From positions 868,001 through 932,000 of the forward strand of contig NZ_BMYM01000001.1 in the NCBI RefSeq assembly GCF_014652275.1: DNA of 64,000 nt. The letters run 5' to 3'. A program made the translations under genes and the position numbers. Shown here one piece after another: positions 33,062 to 42,311 of the stretch. A model generated the notes under the pieces. It was given only the letters and a program-made list of their open reading frames with translations, did no database searches and had not been told where the DNA came from. The stretch's first letter is position 1. Every line of letters begins with the position of its first letter. Origin of the DNA: Parahalioglobus pacificus. Its GTDB lineage: Bacteria > Pseudomonadota > Gammaproteobacteria > Pseudomonadales > Halieaceae.

Positions 33062-33180
33062 TCCCCGCGGCGGCTGACCAGCGGCATGTTGGCGCAGCCG
33101 TCATTTCAATCGCACAGGCAGGATGTTTGTGCGGAAAGAGAGGTACCAAGTTAACCCGACGCAGGTTGGCTTATGCGCGG

Positions 33181-33594
33181 CTAGCTAAAATCCTGACCCT
33201 GAACCTCGCGGCAGCTCTCTGGAAATGCTATCCAGTTGTGGCGATGCTCGCCCCAGGCAGCGAACTGGGGTTGCGGGAAATCAGGGTCAGTAAAGCAGCC
33301 GACTGCGATGGCCAGTATGCCGGGCGTTGCCTCAGACTCCACATATACGGTTGAACCACAGTTCGCGCAAAAGTGGTGAACTGCTTCGTTGGTTGAATCG
33401 CAGGGTCTTTTCCAGCGCTTGGCGTCTCCGGCGATGGAGAGTTGCTCCATCGGGAAAAAGGCCATCACCCCAAAAGGGGCGCCGGTGCGGCGTTGGCATG
33501 CCTGGCAGCTACAGGCTGATACCCAGGCTGGCTCCCCTTGTGCTTCAACACTAAGCTTGCCGCAATTGCACCTGGCTTCTCGCTGTTTGCTCAT
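33181..33594 (-). CDS. GFA/CENP-V family zinc protein
   Basis: A 137-residue GFA protein with CNCGKLSVEAQG (residues 9-20), CSCQACQRRTGAPFG (28-42) and FCANCGSTVYVE (75-86), which give the two zinc sites. The canonical ATC- and GFTDP-type tail (VGCFTDPDFPQPQ) is present. The exact reaction is unknown for this group. It is more GC-rich than the cassette-borne GFA gene at 1337 and appears to be resident. Confidence 0.9.
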   Translation of the reverse strand: MSKQREARCNCGKLSVEAQGEPAWVSACSCQACQRRTGAPFGVMAFFPMEQLSIAGDAKRWKRPCDSTNEAVHHFCANCGSTVYVESEATPGILAIAVGCFTDPDFPQPQFAAWGEHRHNWIAFPESCREVQGQDFS

Positions 33595-33722
33595 ACACCT
33601 ACCTTTTACTGATAACGCTGCGCGCCCGACTATTGTCGACAGGCAGAGGCCGACGGTTTATCCCGGTCGCCCGCATCGACTAAGCTGTTACTGTAAGTGA
33701 CCGAGACCGTGAGGGGAACATC

Positions 33723-34640
33723 ATGCGCTGGAAAGGACGTCGACGCAGTGACTATGTGCAGGACAGGCGATCGCAGCAGCCTGCGATGGGCAGTGTCGGT
33801 GGCAGCTCCGGGCTGCTTCGACTGATTCCAGCCCTGCTAGGAACGAAATCCGGTCGCACCATACTCACTGTAGGCGTATTGGTCATAGTGGGTAGCCGCA
33901 TGATGGGTATCGACTTGCTACCGCTGCTGCTAGGCGGCGGTGGCACCAGTGCAGTTCAATCATCAGGTGCCGGTAGCAGCGCCACCACAACCGAGGCTGA
34001 GGATGAATTGGCAGAGTTTGCTGCGGTTATCCTGGCGGACACCGAAGACACCTGGGGACAAATTTTTGCTGCCGAGGGGCGCCAGTATCCACCGCCGACG
34101 CTGGTGCTATTCCGCGGGCAGGTGCATTCCGCCTGTGGGACGGCATCTTCAGCCGTAGGTCCGTTCTACTGCCCTGCAGATCAACAGCTTTATCTGGATC
34201 TCGACTTCTTCGATGAACTCTCCCGCCGTTTTGGCGCGCCTGGTGATTTCGCTCAAGCCTACGTTATCGCGCATGAGGTCGGCCATCACATTCAAACTGT
34301 CCTGGGTATCAGCCAGCGCGTTCGCGATCAGAGCAGGGGACTTGCTCAAGCGCAGGTTAATGCCTTGTCAGTCAGGCAGGAGCTGCAGGCAGATTGTTTT
34401 GCTGGAATCTGGGGTCATTATGCGAGTGCGCAAGGCGACTTTCTTGAGTCCGGCGATTTTGAGGAAGCTATTACCGCGGCGTCGGCGATAGGTGATGACA
34501 CGCTGCAACGCAATGCGGGCGGTCGGGTTGTGCCAGACAGCTTCACCCATGGCACATCCGAGCAACGCATGCGGTGGTTCCGAACAGGTTTCGAGCAAGG
34601 TAGCCTGAACGCCTGTGACACCTTCGCCAGCCGCGGATAA
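33723..34640 (+). CDS. ypfJ: Neutral zinc metallopeptidase, YpfJ-like
   Basis: A 305-residue protein of the YpfJ/zinc metallopeptidase family. It opens MRWKGRRRSDYVQDRR, a cytoplasmic basic start of this family, followed by a membrane anchor (residues ~48-73). The catalytic motif YVIAHEVGHHIQ is seen near residues 180-191, and ELQADCFAGIWGHYA supplies the downstream ligand. The active domain should face the periplasm. Physiological substrates are not established. AGGGGAACATC precedes the ATG. Confidence 0.93.
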   Translation: MRWKGRRRSDYVQDRRSQQPAMGSVGGSSGLLRLIPALLGTKSGRTILTVGVLVIVGSRMMGIDLLPLLLGGGGTSAVQSSGAGSSATTTEAEDELAEFAAVILADTEDTWGQIFAAEGRQYPPPTLVLFRGQVHSACGTASSAVGPFYCPADQQLYLDLDFFDELSRRFGAPGDFAQAYVIAHEVGHHIQTVLGISQRVRDQSRGLAQAQVNALSVRQELQADCFAGIWGHYASAQGDFLESGDFEEAITAASAIGDDTLQRNAGGRVVPDSFTHGTSEQRMRWFRTGFEQGSLNACDTFASRG

Positions 34641-34671
34641 CGGCGCGCACTGCGCTGGCAATCGCTTGGTA

Positions 34672-35388
34672 ATGATTACTCTTGATCTCTCTCAGCTGGC
34701 TTTGTCGCTAGTGCCGGCGATACTCACGTTGTTCCTCTTGTTGCGCTGGTCTATGTCTGTGCGCGAGGCGATCTATGCGCTGTTGCGAATGCTGCTGCAA
34801 CTGCTGGTGGCGGGGTATGCACTGGCGTGGATATTTGGCGCCGGCAGCGGCGCTTTGATTCTGCTGGTGCTCGCTGCCATGGTGACAGCATCGGCCTGGA
34901 TCTCCTTGCGAACTGTTCCGGAGCACCGTCGACGGTTGCTGCTGTGCGCCTTTGGGGGAGTGTTGGTAGGCGGCGGACTGACTCTTCTGTTTGTGACGCA
35001 GGTGGTGTTGCGCTTAGAGCCATGGTATCTGCCCAACTACATGATCCCACTCGCGGGCATGGCACTGGCTAACGCTATGACCTCCATCAGCCTGGCGGCA
35101 GAACGTTTTTTCTCAGAGCTCAGCCACGGCGTGTCATGGGAGGCAGCCCGGATCAAAGCTTTTGAGACCGCAATGATACCGGTGATTAATTCACTGTTTG
35201 CGGTAGGGCTGGTGTCGCTGCCGGGAATGATGACGGGCCAAATATTGTCCGGCATATCACCGCTGATTGCAGCGCGCTATCAAATCATGGTGATGTGTAT
35301 GTTGTTTGCCAGTTCCGGATTGGCCACGGCTGTTTTTCTCAGTTTGAGTAAGCGCGCTTTAGCGGATCATTCGCGTCCTGGCTCCTGA
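34672..35388 (+). CDS. FetB/UPF0014-like ABC permease
   Basis: A 238-residue protein with about seven hydrophobic helices and the FetB (YbbM) hallmarks MIPLAGMALANAMTSISLAAE, split at residues ~121-140, and ALPGMMTG-like VSLPGMMTGQILSG near residues 181-194. In E. coli FetA-FetB exports iron and resists peroxide stress. Here the ATP-binding partner gene is not next to it. The ATG at 34672 is chosen over an upstream open frame that overlaps the metallopeptidase gene. It overlaps the minus-strand YkvA gene by 22 bases at the 3' end. Confidence 0.85.
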   Translation: MITLDLSQLALSLVPAILTLFLLLRWSMSVREAIYALLRMLLQLLVAGYALAWIFGAGSGALILLVLAAMVTASAWISLRTVPEHRRRLLLCAFGGVLVGGGLTLLFVTQVVLRLEPWYLPNYMIPLAGMALANAMTSISLAAERFFSELSHGVSWEAARIKAFETAMIPVINSLFAVGLVSLPGMMTGQILSGISPLIAARYQIMVMCMLFASSGLATAVFLSLSKRALADHSRPGS

Positions 35389-35777
35389 TCTTCCTGCGCA
35401 GAACTGTCTGCTTCACCCTCGCCAAACCAGGTGGCCATGCGGTCGCGGGCTTTTTCCTTAACATCATCATTGATGTAGGCAGCCACCGCCGCAACGGCCA
35501 GCGCCAGCACGCCCAGGTCGTCTGCGTAACCCACGCCGGGTGTGAGATCGACAATTGCATCCAGCGGCGTGATGAAATACCCCAAAGCACCAACGATAGT
35601 GGCCTTGGCCCATGCGGGTGCCTTCTCCTCCTGAAGTGCGTAATAAAGCCACAGTGCCTTCTCGACCAGTTCGCGGCCCGCAGTGAGGGCATAGTGTTTT
35701 AGCTTGTCGTTGAAGCTTTGCTCTGAGTAAGCCTCTTCGTAGCGGTTGGGGTCGGGATTGTCGGGTGACTGTGACAT
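35367..35777 (-). CDS. YkvA family (DUF1232) membrane protein
   Basis: A 136-residue protein with the DUF1232 core, which includes KATIVGALGYFITPLDAIVD, TPGVGYADDLGVLALAVAAV and INDDVKEKAR. Two or three hydrophobic segments suggest inner-membrane location. Function is unknown. It begins 15 bases after the end of the WYL-regulator gene upstream, so the two may be co-transcribed. Its 3' end overlaps the convergent FetB-like gene by 22 bases. Confidence 0.9.
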   Translation of the reverse strand: MSQSPDNPDPNRYEEAYSEQSFNDKLKHYALTAGRELVEKALWLYYALQEEKAPAWAKATIVGALGYFITPLDAIVDLTPGVGYADDLGVLALAVAAVAAYINDDVKEKARDRMATWFGEGEADSSAQEDQEPGRE

Positions 35778-35792
35778 GTTTGCTCCGGGCGC

Positions 35793-36668
35793 TCAGCTGA
35801 ACAGCCAGGGTTCTATAGCGTCGCGGTTGTTAACAACAATTTGTTGGGCGATGGGGTCGTTTAACAGTTCGGCAGGATCAAGGTGCAGCAGTTTAAGCGC
35901 ATAGGGTACTAACTTGGCCCGGGTGGTGATTAGCAGGGACCCTTCTTGCATGCCGTAGTCAGCAGCAACGACCGCCTGCTGCTGTTCGGTCAGTTTAGGA
36001 TGGGGTCGTACATCAATGGTGACTTTGGTGTTCCAGTCCGTGTCTTGGTCAACACCGTGAGGAGAGTCGTCCATGATGTCGGGTTCACCACGAAAACGGC
36101 TGAGTACGAAATCCCGGTAATCCTGGTTTTTCTCGCACCAGGCGCGCACGTGCCACCGCAGTCCGGTAAACACCAGCGTGTGGGGCACAATGATGCGCCC
36201 CTCCCGGTCAGGGTTCTTGATTGAAACGTAATCCACTTCGAGGCGGCGCTGTTGCCGTGCGGCCTGCATGATGGGACGCAGCGTCTCTGGACTCACATCG
36301 CGAACCGGCACGCGTAGCACGTCGATATTTGCGACGTTGAGCGACAGGGACTCGAATACGTTCATCAGCTCGTTGTTTCTTGCCATCAGGTGCAGGTATT
36401 CGTCAGCCAGACCCTGTGTCACTTTGGGCGAGAATGCCGGTGTGGGCTTGTAGCCTTTGAGGTATTTGTCGTAGACCAGGTTTCCGGGTCCAACCTCACG
36501 AGCGTAGGTGTTGATGTCTTTGCTGGCTTGCTGGCGACCGATGCCAAAGGTTTCGCACAGATGCCGCGTGGTCAGGCGTCCCTCCCAGAGAGCAAGGGTC
36601 TCGATGTAGCGGTAGCGCAGCAGCAGGTCCCAGCGGAAGGGCCATTGCCCACGATCAGGAGATTTCAT
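35793..36668 (-). CDS. WYL-domain transcriptional regulator
   Basis: A 291-residue regulator. The N-terminus has a winged helix-turn-helix (RLTTRHLCETFGIGRQQASKD, residues ~31-51). The WYL domain follows, with RRLEVDYVSIKNPDREGRII, VPHTLVFTGLRWHVRAWCE and YRDFVLSRFRGEP. WYL domains sense ligands, often nucleic-acid or stress related, and such regulators frequently control defence genes. Here the neighbour is a YkvA gene. The ATG at 36668 is preferred because the open frame upstream to 37019 is low-complexity sequence antisense to the repeat lipoprotein. Its start is separated from that lipoprotein's end by 184 bases without a gene. Confidence 0.88.
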   Translation of the reverse strand: MKSPDRGQWPFRWDLLLRYRYIETLALWEGRLTTRHLCETFGIGRQQASKDINTYAREVGPGNLVYDKYLKGYKPTPAFSPKVTQGLADEYLHLMARNNELMNVFESLSLNVANIDVLRVPVRDVSPETLRPIMQAARQQRRLEVDYVSIKNPDREGRIIVPHTLVFTGLRWHVRAWCEKNQDYRDFVLSRFRGEPDIMDDSPHGVDQDTDWNTKVTIDVRPHPKLTEQQQAVVAADYGMQEGSLLITTRAKLVPYALKLLHLDPAELLNDPIAQQIVVNNRDAIEPWLFS

Positions 36669-36852
36669 AGAACAATCGCTTCCAGACGATACTGATAAGA
36701 GTAACGGAGTCTGGACGAGGGGTATACGGCGACCGAGGTACGTGCTTGTCGGTTGGCGGCCAGGGTGGTTCGGGGTTGTGCTGGGCGCGCACCAGTGGGT
36801 GGGTTGGGAATGGGGCGCACGAGCGTGCACCCCACGGTGTTGCAGTGTGGAC

Positions 36853-37311
36853 TTAGCCAGTGGCATCGTCCATGGCTTTCTTGGCGTCGTCAGCAGCATC
36901 GGAGGCCGCATCTTCAGCGTCGTCCATGGCGTCAGACGCAGCGTCCATCGCATCGTCAGCAGCATCAGATACGGAATCCATCGCATCGTCAGCAGCATCA
37001 GATACGGAATCCATCGCATCGTCAGCGGCTTCGCCTACGGCGTCTGCCGCGTCAGACGCGGCGACCATGGCGTCGTCGGCTGCATCGCTGACGGCATCTG
37101 CGGCATCGTCCACAGCGTCTGCAGTGGCGTCGGCGGCATTACTGGCCATGGATTTTGCGTCATCGGCCATATCCTGAGCGGCGTCAGAAACACTGCTTGC
37201 TGCCTCTTGAGCACTGCTCTTGGCTTTTTCGACATCTTGTTCGCTGCAGGCTGCCAGTGCGAAGGCCATAAGACTGACGAGTCCCAGGCGTGTGAGTGTG
37301 GTTAATGTCAT
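36853..37311 (-). CDS. Alanine/aspartate-rich repeat lipoprotein
   Basis: A 152-residue exported lipoprotein. The signal peptide MTLTTLTRLGLVSLMAFALA ends in the lipobox LAAC with Cys22. Residues ~33-150 consist of repeating ASDAADDA-type units with an 11-residue period (for example DDAMDSVSDAA). This gives a long acidic amphipathic helix, much like apolipoprotein or LEA-like proteins. Two of the units are exact 33-base repeats. It should sit on the outer or inner membrane facing the periplasm. Related repeat lipoproteins are described as structural or stress-linked; role here unknown. Confidence 0.75.
   Translation of the reverse strand: MTLTTLTRLGLVSLMAFALAACSEQDVEKAKSSAQEAASSVSDAAQDMADDAKSMASNAADATADAVDDAADAVSDAADDAMVAASDAADAVGEAADDAMDSVSDAADDAMDSVSDAADDAMDAASDAMDDAEDAASDAADDAKKAMDDATG
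36945..37010 (-). repeat. Two exact 33-bp tandem repeats inside the lipoprotein gene
   Basis: Positions 36945-36977 and 36978-37010 are identical 33-base units, and a further partial copy runs to about 37025. Each encodes one 11-residue period of the alanine/aspartate repeat. Copy-number change would stay in frame (33 is a multiple of three). Confidence 0.9.
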
Positions 37312-37458
37312 AGCTTTCCCCAATGTGTTTAAAGTTGTTATGTCCAACGGGACAGCACTGAGAATACGGGGAATTCGGGCCAGGCTCAAATCCCCGGTGA
37401 TCCGAGCGGAGTCCGGCACGTACACTGATACATCATCAAGAATATCGAGGCCACTGTT

Positions 37459-37974
37459 ATGCGTAAACTCTTCGTGTTGGTCACCGCAGTCTGTTCCCTG
37501 TGGTCATTCTCTGCTCATGCGTTGGAAGTCGGTGATATGGCACCAGACTTCGAGTTGCAAGCTTCTGATGGCAGCACGTATACGCTGTCGGACTTTCGCG
37601 GCAAAGAGGCTGTTGTGGTGGCGTGGTTCCCCCGAGCGTTTACTTCGGGCTGCACGGTTGAATGCAAATCGCTGGCTGAAAATGGGGACAAGATTCGTGA
37701 GTACGCGGTGAGCTACTTCATGGCGAGCACCGATCCCGTCGAGAAGAATACAGAGTTTGCGCAATCGACTGACGCAGACTTTCCTCTACTTAGCGACCCA
37801 TCTGGCGACACGGCGAAGGCCTACGGCGTGTACACCAACGGCTTTGCGCGTCGGCACACGTTCTACATCGATGTTGAGGGCCGAATTACCCGTATCGACA
37901 CTGCCGTTCGTCCGGCATCTTCCGCTGAGGACATGATCGCCAACTTGGCGGATCTGGGCGTGGCCAAGCGCTAG
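37459..37974 (+). CDS. Periplasmic peroxiredoxin
   Basis: A 171-residue peroxiredoxin of the AhpC-TSA/PrxQ type with a signal peptide (cut near AHA-LEV, residue ~21), so it acts in the periplasm. The peroxidatic cysteine Cys65 is in [12 protein letters not shown] and the second Cys69 is only four positions on (CX3C; BCP/PrxQ have CX4C). It reduces peroxides with an unknown periplasmic reductant. Its stop codon overlaps that of the convergent hydrolase gene (CTAG). It is divergent from the repeat lipoprotein. Confidence 0.88.
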   Translation: MRKLFVLVTAVCSLWSFSAHALEVGDMAPDFELQASDGSTYTLSDFRGKEAVVVAWFPRAFTSGCTVECKSLAENGDKIREYAVSYFMASTDPVEKNTEFAQSTDADFPLLSDPSGDTAKAYGVYTNGFARRHTFYIDVEGRITRIDTAVRPASSAEDMIANLADLGVAKR

Positions 37975-38936
37975 CGTTTCGGCGCGGGCAGTACCCCGGT
38001 GGCGAAGTCGTCTATCACCGACAGCACCTGCTCTGGAAAGAGGGTATAGGCGGCCACGTGGCTACCCCAGCGCCCGCGCCAAACGAGTAGGGGATGATCG
38101 CCCTCTGCCGGTGGTGCCTCCCACAGCGTGATGTGGTCATTTCCCGCAGCCAGCGCACGGGCGTGCTCTGCCAAGGTGACGGGGTCCTGAGGATCCTGAA
38201 TCAGCAGTGTGGGGAGTGTCAGTTGCTCGGCCTTTCCTGAGGACTGCTTTTTACCTGAGGGAAGACCAAACAGGTGGCGTGCCGAAACTGCGCTGATAGC
38301 AAACAGGCCCGGCGGTAAACCCGTTGCCGTCCATACGCCCCGTACAAAGGCGGAGTCTGTGTCCAGGAGCGGGTCTAGCAGCACTAAGGCATCCGCTTTG
38401 GCACCACCGGCCAGTGCATGTATGGCCGTGGCTCCGCCCATGGAAATGCCCATAACAATCACCGGTGTCTCCTGGGTGTTGTGGTGCACCCAGGCGAGCG
38501 CCGCCGCGGCATCGGCAGACTCGTGGAGGCCGAAGCCTATCCCGTTGCCATCCCGATCAGAATCCCCGTGGTTGCGTAGGTCGGGGGCAAACACGGAATA
38601 GCCCAACGCCACCATGTCTTTATAGAAAGACAGGGAGTCAAAGAACGTGCTGTGTCGGTGGGAGCCGGCACCGTGCAGGAACACTAATACCGCCTTGGGC
38701 GTGGTAGCAGGGATGTACCAGGCCTGCAGCGCCAGATTCTCCTCCGGGATAGTCAGTGTGATGTCCCGGTAGGCCAGACCCTCGTCGGCGGGGGTTGTGG
38801 TTAGGGGGTTCTCCGCCGGCTGCGTCGCAACCCAAGGCACGTAAATGACCAGAAATGTGAGAAGTGCGAGCCCGACAGCCGCGGTACCGATTGCGAGGCG
38901 AGGAAGAAGTCGGGAACCTGTTGTCGAGCGCGACAT
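37971..38936 (-). CDS. Membrane-anchored alpha/beta hydrolase
   Basis: A 321-residue alpha/beta hydrolase with an N-terminal membrane anchor or signal (residues ~17-37, ...[18 protein letters not shown]). The oxyanion part is [15 protein letters not shown] and the nucleophile is in [26 protein letters not shown] probably carries the Asp, and the catalytic His is near GDHPLLVW. It is of the BAAT/serine hydrolase group that acts near the membrane. A TTG two codons upstream (38942) is a poorer start than ATG 38936. Confidence 0.82.
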   Translation of the reverse strand: MSRSTTGSRLLPRLAIGTAAVGLALLTFLVIYVPWVATQPAENPLTTTPADEGLAYRDITLTIPEENLALQAWYIPATTPKAVLVFLHGAGSHRHSTFFDSLSFYKDMVALGYSVFAPDLRNHGDSDRDGNGIGFGLHESADAAAALAWVHHNTQETPVIVMGISMGGATAIHALAGGAKADALVLLDPLLDTDSAFVRGVWTATGLPPGLFAISAVSARHLFGLPSGKKQSSGKAEQLTLPTLLIQDPQDPVTLAEHARALAAGNDHITLWEAPPAEGDHPLLVWRGRWGSHVAAYTLFPEQVLSVIDDFATGVLPAPKR

Positions 38937-39014
38937 AGCCAAAAACTACCGGTGAAGAGTGCTTGGAGCAGTATATCCGAGCGTGCAGAATAGCGCCCCC
39001 GCAAAGGAGCTGAT

Positions 39015-40379
39015 GTGTTTTCCAAAGCAACCCTGAAAGAGCTGTTCGTGCTGGCGCTACCCATGGTTGTGTCACAGGGAGCCTTTGCCCTGATGGTGTT
39101 CACTGATCGGTTCTTTATGTCGCGACTGGATGCCACTCACATTGCTGCTGCACTTGGCGGTGGCGTCACCTTTTTCGTGACTATTGCGTTGTTTAACGGA
39201 ATCATGGCTTACGCCAACGCCTTGGTGGCTCAATACTATGGTGCGGGGCAATTTTCCAAGTGTCCCCGGGTGCTCACGCAGGGCGTGATTCTGGCCTTCC
39301 TCTGTCTGCCACTGCTGTTGCCATTGACCTGGTGGATCAGCGATGTGTTTGCCTGGATGGGACACGAGGCCGAGCAGGTGGAATTGGAGACCCAGTACTA
39401 CTTTGCCCTGATGGCCGGCGCGATTCTCACCCTGGTTAAAACCTGCTTCGCCTCTTACTTCTCGGGTATTGGGCGCACTCGTGTGGTAATGATCAGCGAC
39501 GTTATCGGCGTGGCTTGCAACATCCCCTTGAGCTGGATGCTGATCTTCGGCCATTTTGGCTTGCCGGCTCTGGGCATCGTCGGCGCGGGCATCGGTACAG
39601 TGCTGGCGACCGGCGTCACGCTGTCAGTGTATTTGCTGTTCTATCTTAATCGAACTCACCGCCAGCAGTTTTCTGTGGCGCAGTCGTTTGCCTTCAACGC
39701 GGGCATCATGCGTCGCTATGTGCGGCTCGGCTTTCCCTCGGGCTTCGAAATGTTTATCGGCGCTGCCACGTTTAACCTGTTCCTGCTGTTGTTCCAGTCT
39801 TACGGGGTAGACGAGGGCGCCGCCATGGCCATCGTCTTTAACTGGGACATGCTGTCCTACGTGCCTCTTATCGGACTCAACATTGCCGTGATGAGCCTTA
39901 TCGGTCGGTATGTGGGGGCAGGGGACCTATCCCGAGCCAATCAGGTGATCAGCTCCGGGTTCATTATCGCGCTTGGCTACTCGGCGGTGCTTGGGTTGTG
40001 CTTCATTATCTTCCGCATTGAGCTCATGGATGTCTTCCAGACGCCGGAGGATGATTTCGCGTCTATTCGTGAACTGGGCGCGAAGATGATGATAGGCATG
40101 GCCACCTACGTCATGGCCGACGCCGTCATCCTGGTGTGCAGCGGCACGTTGCGCGGGGCTGGAGACACGCGCTGGTTGATGACCGCGTCAATCCTGATCC
40201 ATCTGGCGATGCTTGCTGTGCAGGTTCTGGTCATTAAGGGTATGACCCTGCCCCCGCTGGTGAGCTGGTGGGTGTTCGTTGGCACACTGATCTGGTTGGC
40301 GGTCACCTATTTGCTTCGGGTGCTGCGCGGTCGCTGGCGCCGACCTCAGCGTCTGGCACGGGTTATGTTGGAGACCTAG
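39015..40379 (+). CDS. MATE-family multidrug efflux transporter
   Basis: A 454-residue polytopic membrane protein of the NorM/DinF type with about twelve helices. It contains LALPMVVSQGAFALMVFTDR (residues ~12-31) and the mid-protein MRRYVRLGFPSGFEMFIGAA, which marks the start of the second half. It exports drugs or toxic compounds in exchange for Na+ or H+. The start is GTG 39015, with AAGGAG at 39004-39009. It is divergent from the alpha/beta hydrolase, about 78 bases apart. Confidence 0.92.
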   Translation: MFSKATLKELFVLALPMVVSQGAFALMVFTDRFFMSRLDATHIAAALGGGVTFFVTIALFNGIMAYANALVAQYYGAGQFSKCPRVLTQGVILAFLCLPLLLPLTWWISDVFAWMGHEAEQVELETQYYFALMAGAILTLVKTCFASYFSGIGRTRVVMISDVIGVACNIPLSWMLIFGHFGLPALGIVGAGIGTVLATGVTLSVYLLFYLNRTHRQQFSVAQSFAFNAGIMRRYVRLGFPSGFEMFIGAATFNLFLLLFQSYGVDEGAAMAIVFNWDMLSYVPLIGLNIAVMSLIGRYVGAGDLSRANQVISSGFIIALGYSAVLGLCFIIFRIELMDVFQTPEDDFASIRELGAKMMIGMATYVMADAVILVCSGTLRGAGDTRWLMTASILIHLAMLAVQVLVIKGMTLPPLVSWWVFVGTLIWLAVTYLLRVLRGRWRRPQRLARVMLET

Positions 40380-40413
40380 CGGGCGCCTGAAAGTGCCGGC
40401 GCTAAAGGTTCCC

Positions 40414-41298
40414 TTACACGGTCAGTAAGCGTCGGAGTAAGCCGTCTTTCTGGCGCGACTGCTCGCGAATCAGCAGCAGTTCCGCCAGTTCATCTTCAAT
40501 GCGCAATGCGACTTCATCCCGTATCTGTTTGAGCTGGGCTTTTCCCGGTTTGCGACGCTTATAGCTGGCCAGTGAAACAGGCTCGGCGAAGCTGAGATAA
40601 CAGGGCTGTGGTTTGGGTAGCAGAGTACCCATTACACCAAGGGGCAGCGGTGGAATCATGTCGGGTCGCGTGTCGTCGCCTAGCAATCCCGCCTTGCGTA
40701 ACAGAGGCGCTATCGCAGAGTTGGGCACATCGCTGCCTTCAATCAAGTGCGTATAGAACTCGTCTGGCCCCACCATGCCGAAGGGGACGATGGTGTAACC
40801 GTGACTGGCCGCGAGTTTGATAAAGCCAAAGCGCTCTTGCCACTGCAGTTCATAGCGCTTGCTGGCGGGTTTGACTGCCTCATGGGCGCCGCCCGGAAAC
40901 ACCAGCACGTCCTCGCCGGCAGCCATGAGTGCAGAACACACTTCGGGATGCCCCATGGTGCCGCCTCGCGACAGCAATAGCTTCGCCAGGCCCGGTTGCG
41001 TGAATAAAAACTTGTCGCCCATGGGCCTGAGAAATCGGCCGTACTCCTTGAGCATCAACGGGCCCATGACAAAGGCATCCAGGGCGAACAGCGAATGGTT
41101 GCCCACAAACAGGCAGGGCCGGTCCGGAATCTTCTCTACCCCGAATACCTGCGGTTTGAACGCCCGTTTTATCACCGCATACAACACATCCAACTCTCGC
41201 CCCACCATAGGGCTGGCCGCCAGGGCTTGCTCGATATGTGCCTGAAGCGCTTCATCGCTGGCGAGAGGCTGGTTATGTTGATCAGAGAAATTAGCCAT
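40414..41298 (-). CDS. Lysophospholipid acyltransferase-like protein (MGAT/TMEM68-like)
   Basis: A 294-residue acyltransferase. The catalytic motif is CLFVGNHSLFALDAFVMG, with His and Asp separated by five residues, as in the MGAT/TMEM68-like branch rather than the four-residue spacing of PlsC. VLVFPGGAHEAVKPAS and a hydrophobic stretch FGFIKLAASHGYTIVPFG fit this branch. Such enzymes acylate glycerol derivatives at the membrane; bacterial members may make storage or phospholipids. The start is ATG 41298; a TTG at 41325 is also open. Confidence 0.85.
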   Translation of the reverse strand: MANFSDQHNQPLASDEALQAHIEQALAASPMVGRELDVLYAVIKRAFKPQVFGVEKIPDRPCLFVGNHSLFALDAFVMGPLMLKEYGRFLRPMGDKFLFTQPGLAKLLLSRGGTMGHPEVCSALMAAGEDVLVFPGGAHEAVKPASKRYELQWQERFGFIKLAASHGYTIVPFGMVGPDEFYTHLIEGSDVPNSAIAPLLRKAGLLGDDTRPDMIPPLPLGVMGTLLPKPQPCYLSFAEPVSLASYKRRKPGKAQLKQIRDEVALRIEDELAELLLIREQSRQKDGLLRRLLTV

Positions 41299-41410
41299 TG
41301 TCTGGTTCCGGTGAGATGTCGCCAATTATAGCCTCAAGACCATTGCCGCGCTGCCTTTGTGCTGCACTTTGAGCTACAGTGCTGCTCTCGAAACGCGATG
41401 GGATCTATCT

Positions 41411-42280
41411 GTGCAGGGGAAGCATGTAGTCATAACGGGACCTACCTCCGGCATTGGTGAGGTGTGTGCACTGCAACTTGCGAAGCAGGGCGCGCAATTG
41501 TCATTGCTGTGTCGGAGTGTGGATAAAGGACAAGCACTTGCGCAGCGCATCACTGACGCGGGCGGCGCTGCAACAACGGTTGTTGAGTTACAGATGGCCA
41601 GCCTGGACAGCGTTCGGGCCGCGGCTACGCGATTGCTGGAGTTGGGCAATCCCATTGATATTTTGCTGAACAACGCGGGCGTCGTTAATACGCAGCGACA
41701 GGAAACCGTTGATGGCTATGAGGAGACCTTCGCGGTCAATCACCTGGCGCCATTCCTGCTGACTGGTATGCTGCTGCCACTTTTGGAAGCCGCCGCACCC
41801 GCGCGCATTGTCAACGTTGCCTCCGACGCCCATCACTTTGTTCGCGGCATGGACTTTGACGACCTGCAGTCAGAGCACGGCTACAAAACGTTCACCGTTT
41901 ACGGACGATCCAAGCTCGCCAATATTCTGTTCAATCGGCGTCTGGCTCAGTTACTGGACCCCAATGTCATTACTGTGAATGCCTTGCATCCGGGGGCGGT
42001 TGCCACGGGGATCGGCAAACAGAATGGTGGTTGGATGGCGTCAGTTATCCCTGCGTTGCTGCGTCCCTTTTTCCGTTCGCCGGAGCGCGGTGCCAGCACG
42101 TCGCTGTACCTCTGCGAGAGCGAGGGCCTAAACGGATTGACTGGCGGCTATTACGTCAAGAGTAAACTCACCGACCCCAAACCCTGGGCCTGCGATGACG
42201 AAGCTGCATCCCGACTGTGGACCTGCAGTGAAGCGCTGGTAGATTTTGTGTACCCGCAGTCTGCGCACCCAACCCCTTAA
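41411..42280 (+). CDS. Short-chain dehydrogenase/reductase (retinol dehydrogenase-like)
   Basis: A 289-residue SDR from the chosen GTG, which gives VQGKHVVITGPTSGIGEVCA, a normal N-terminal Rossmann start. The dinucleotide-binding GPTSGIG replaces the usual TGxxxGIG first residue. ILLNNAGVVN, NVASDAHH (catalytic Ser) and VYGRSKLANILFN (Tyr, Lys) complete the active site. The frame is open to TTG 41357, but that extension is not typical. It is followed 31 bases later by an MDR dehydrogenase in the same direction, which suggests an operon. The substrate is not known. Confidence 0.88.
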   Translation: MQGKHVVITGPTSGIGEVCALQLAKQGAQLSLLCRSVDKGQALAQRITDAGGAATTVVELQMASLDSVRAAATRLLELGNPIDILLNNAGVVNTQRQETVDGYEETFAVNHLAPFLLTGMLLPLLEAAAPARIVNVASDAHHFVRGMDFDDLQSEHGYKTFTVYGRSKLANILFNRRLAQLLDPNVITVNALHPGAVATGIGKQNGGWMASVIPALLRPFFRSPERGASTSLYLCESEGLNGLTGGYYVKSKLTDPKPWACDDEAASRLWTCSEALVDFVYPQSAHPTP

Positions 42281-42311
42281 TTATTACAGGCCAAAGGCCA
42301 CGGAGTAACCC

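Noticed and set aside
36669-37019. N-terminal extension of the WYL regulator frame
   Set aside because: The extension is repeated Leu/Met/Thr-rich sequence that overlaps the lipoprotein gene; ATG 36668 begins the normal domain.
36742-37305. Plus-strand 187-codon frame over the repeat lipoprotein
   Set aside because: It is the antisense shadow of the alanine/aspartate repeats and reads as low-complexity Gly/Val/Ile/Arg; the minus frame has a lipobox and signal peptide.
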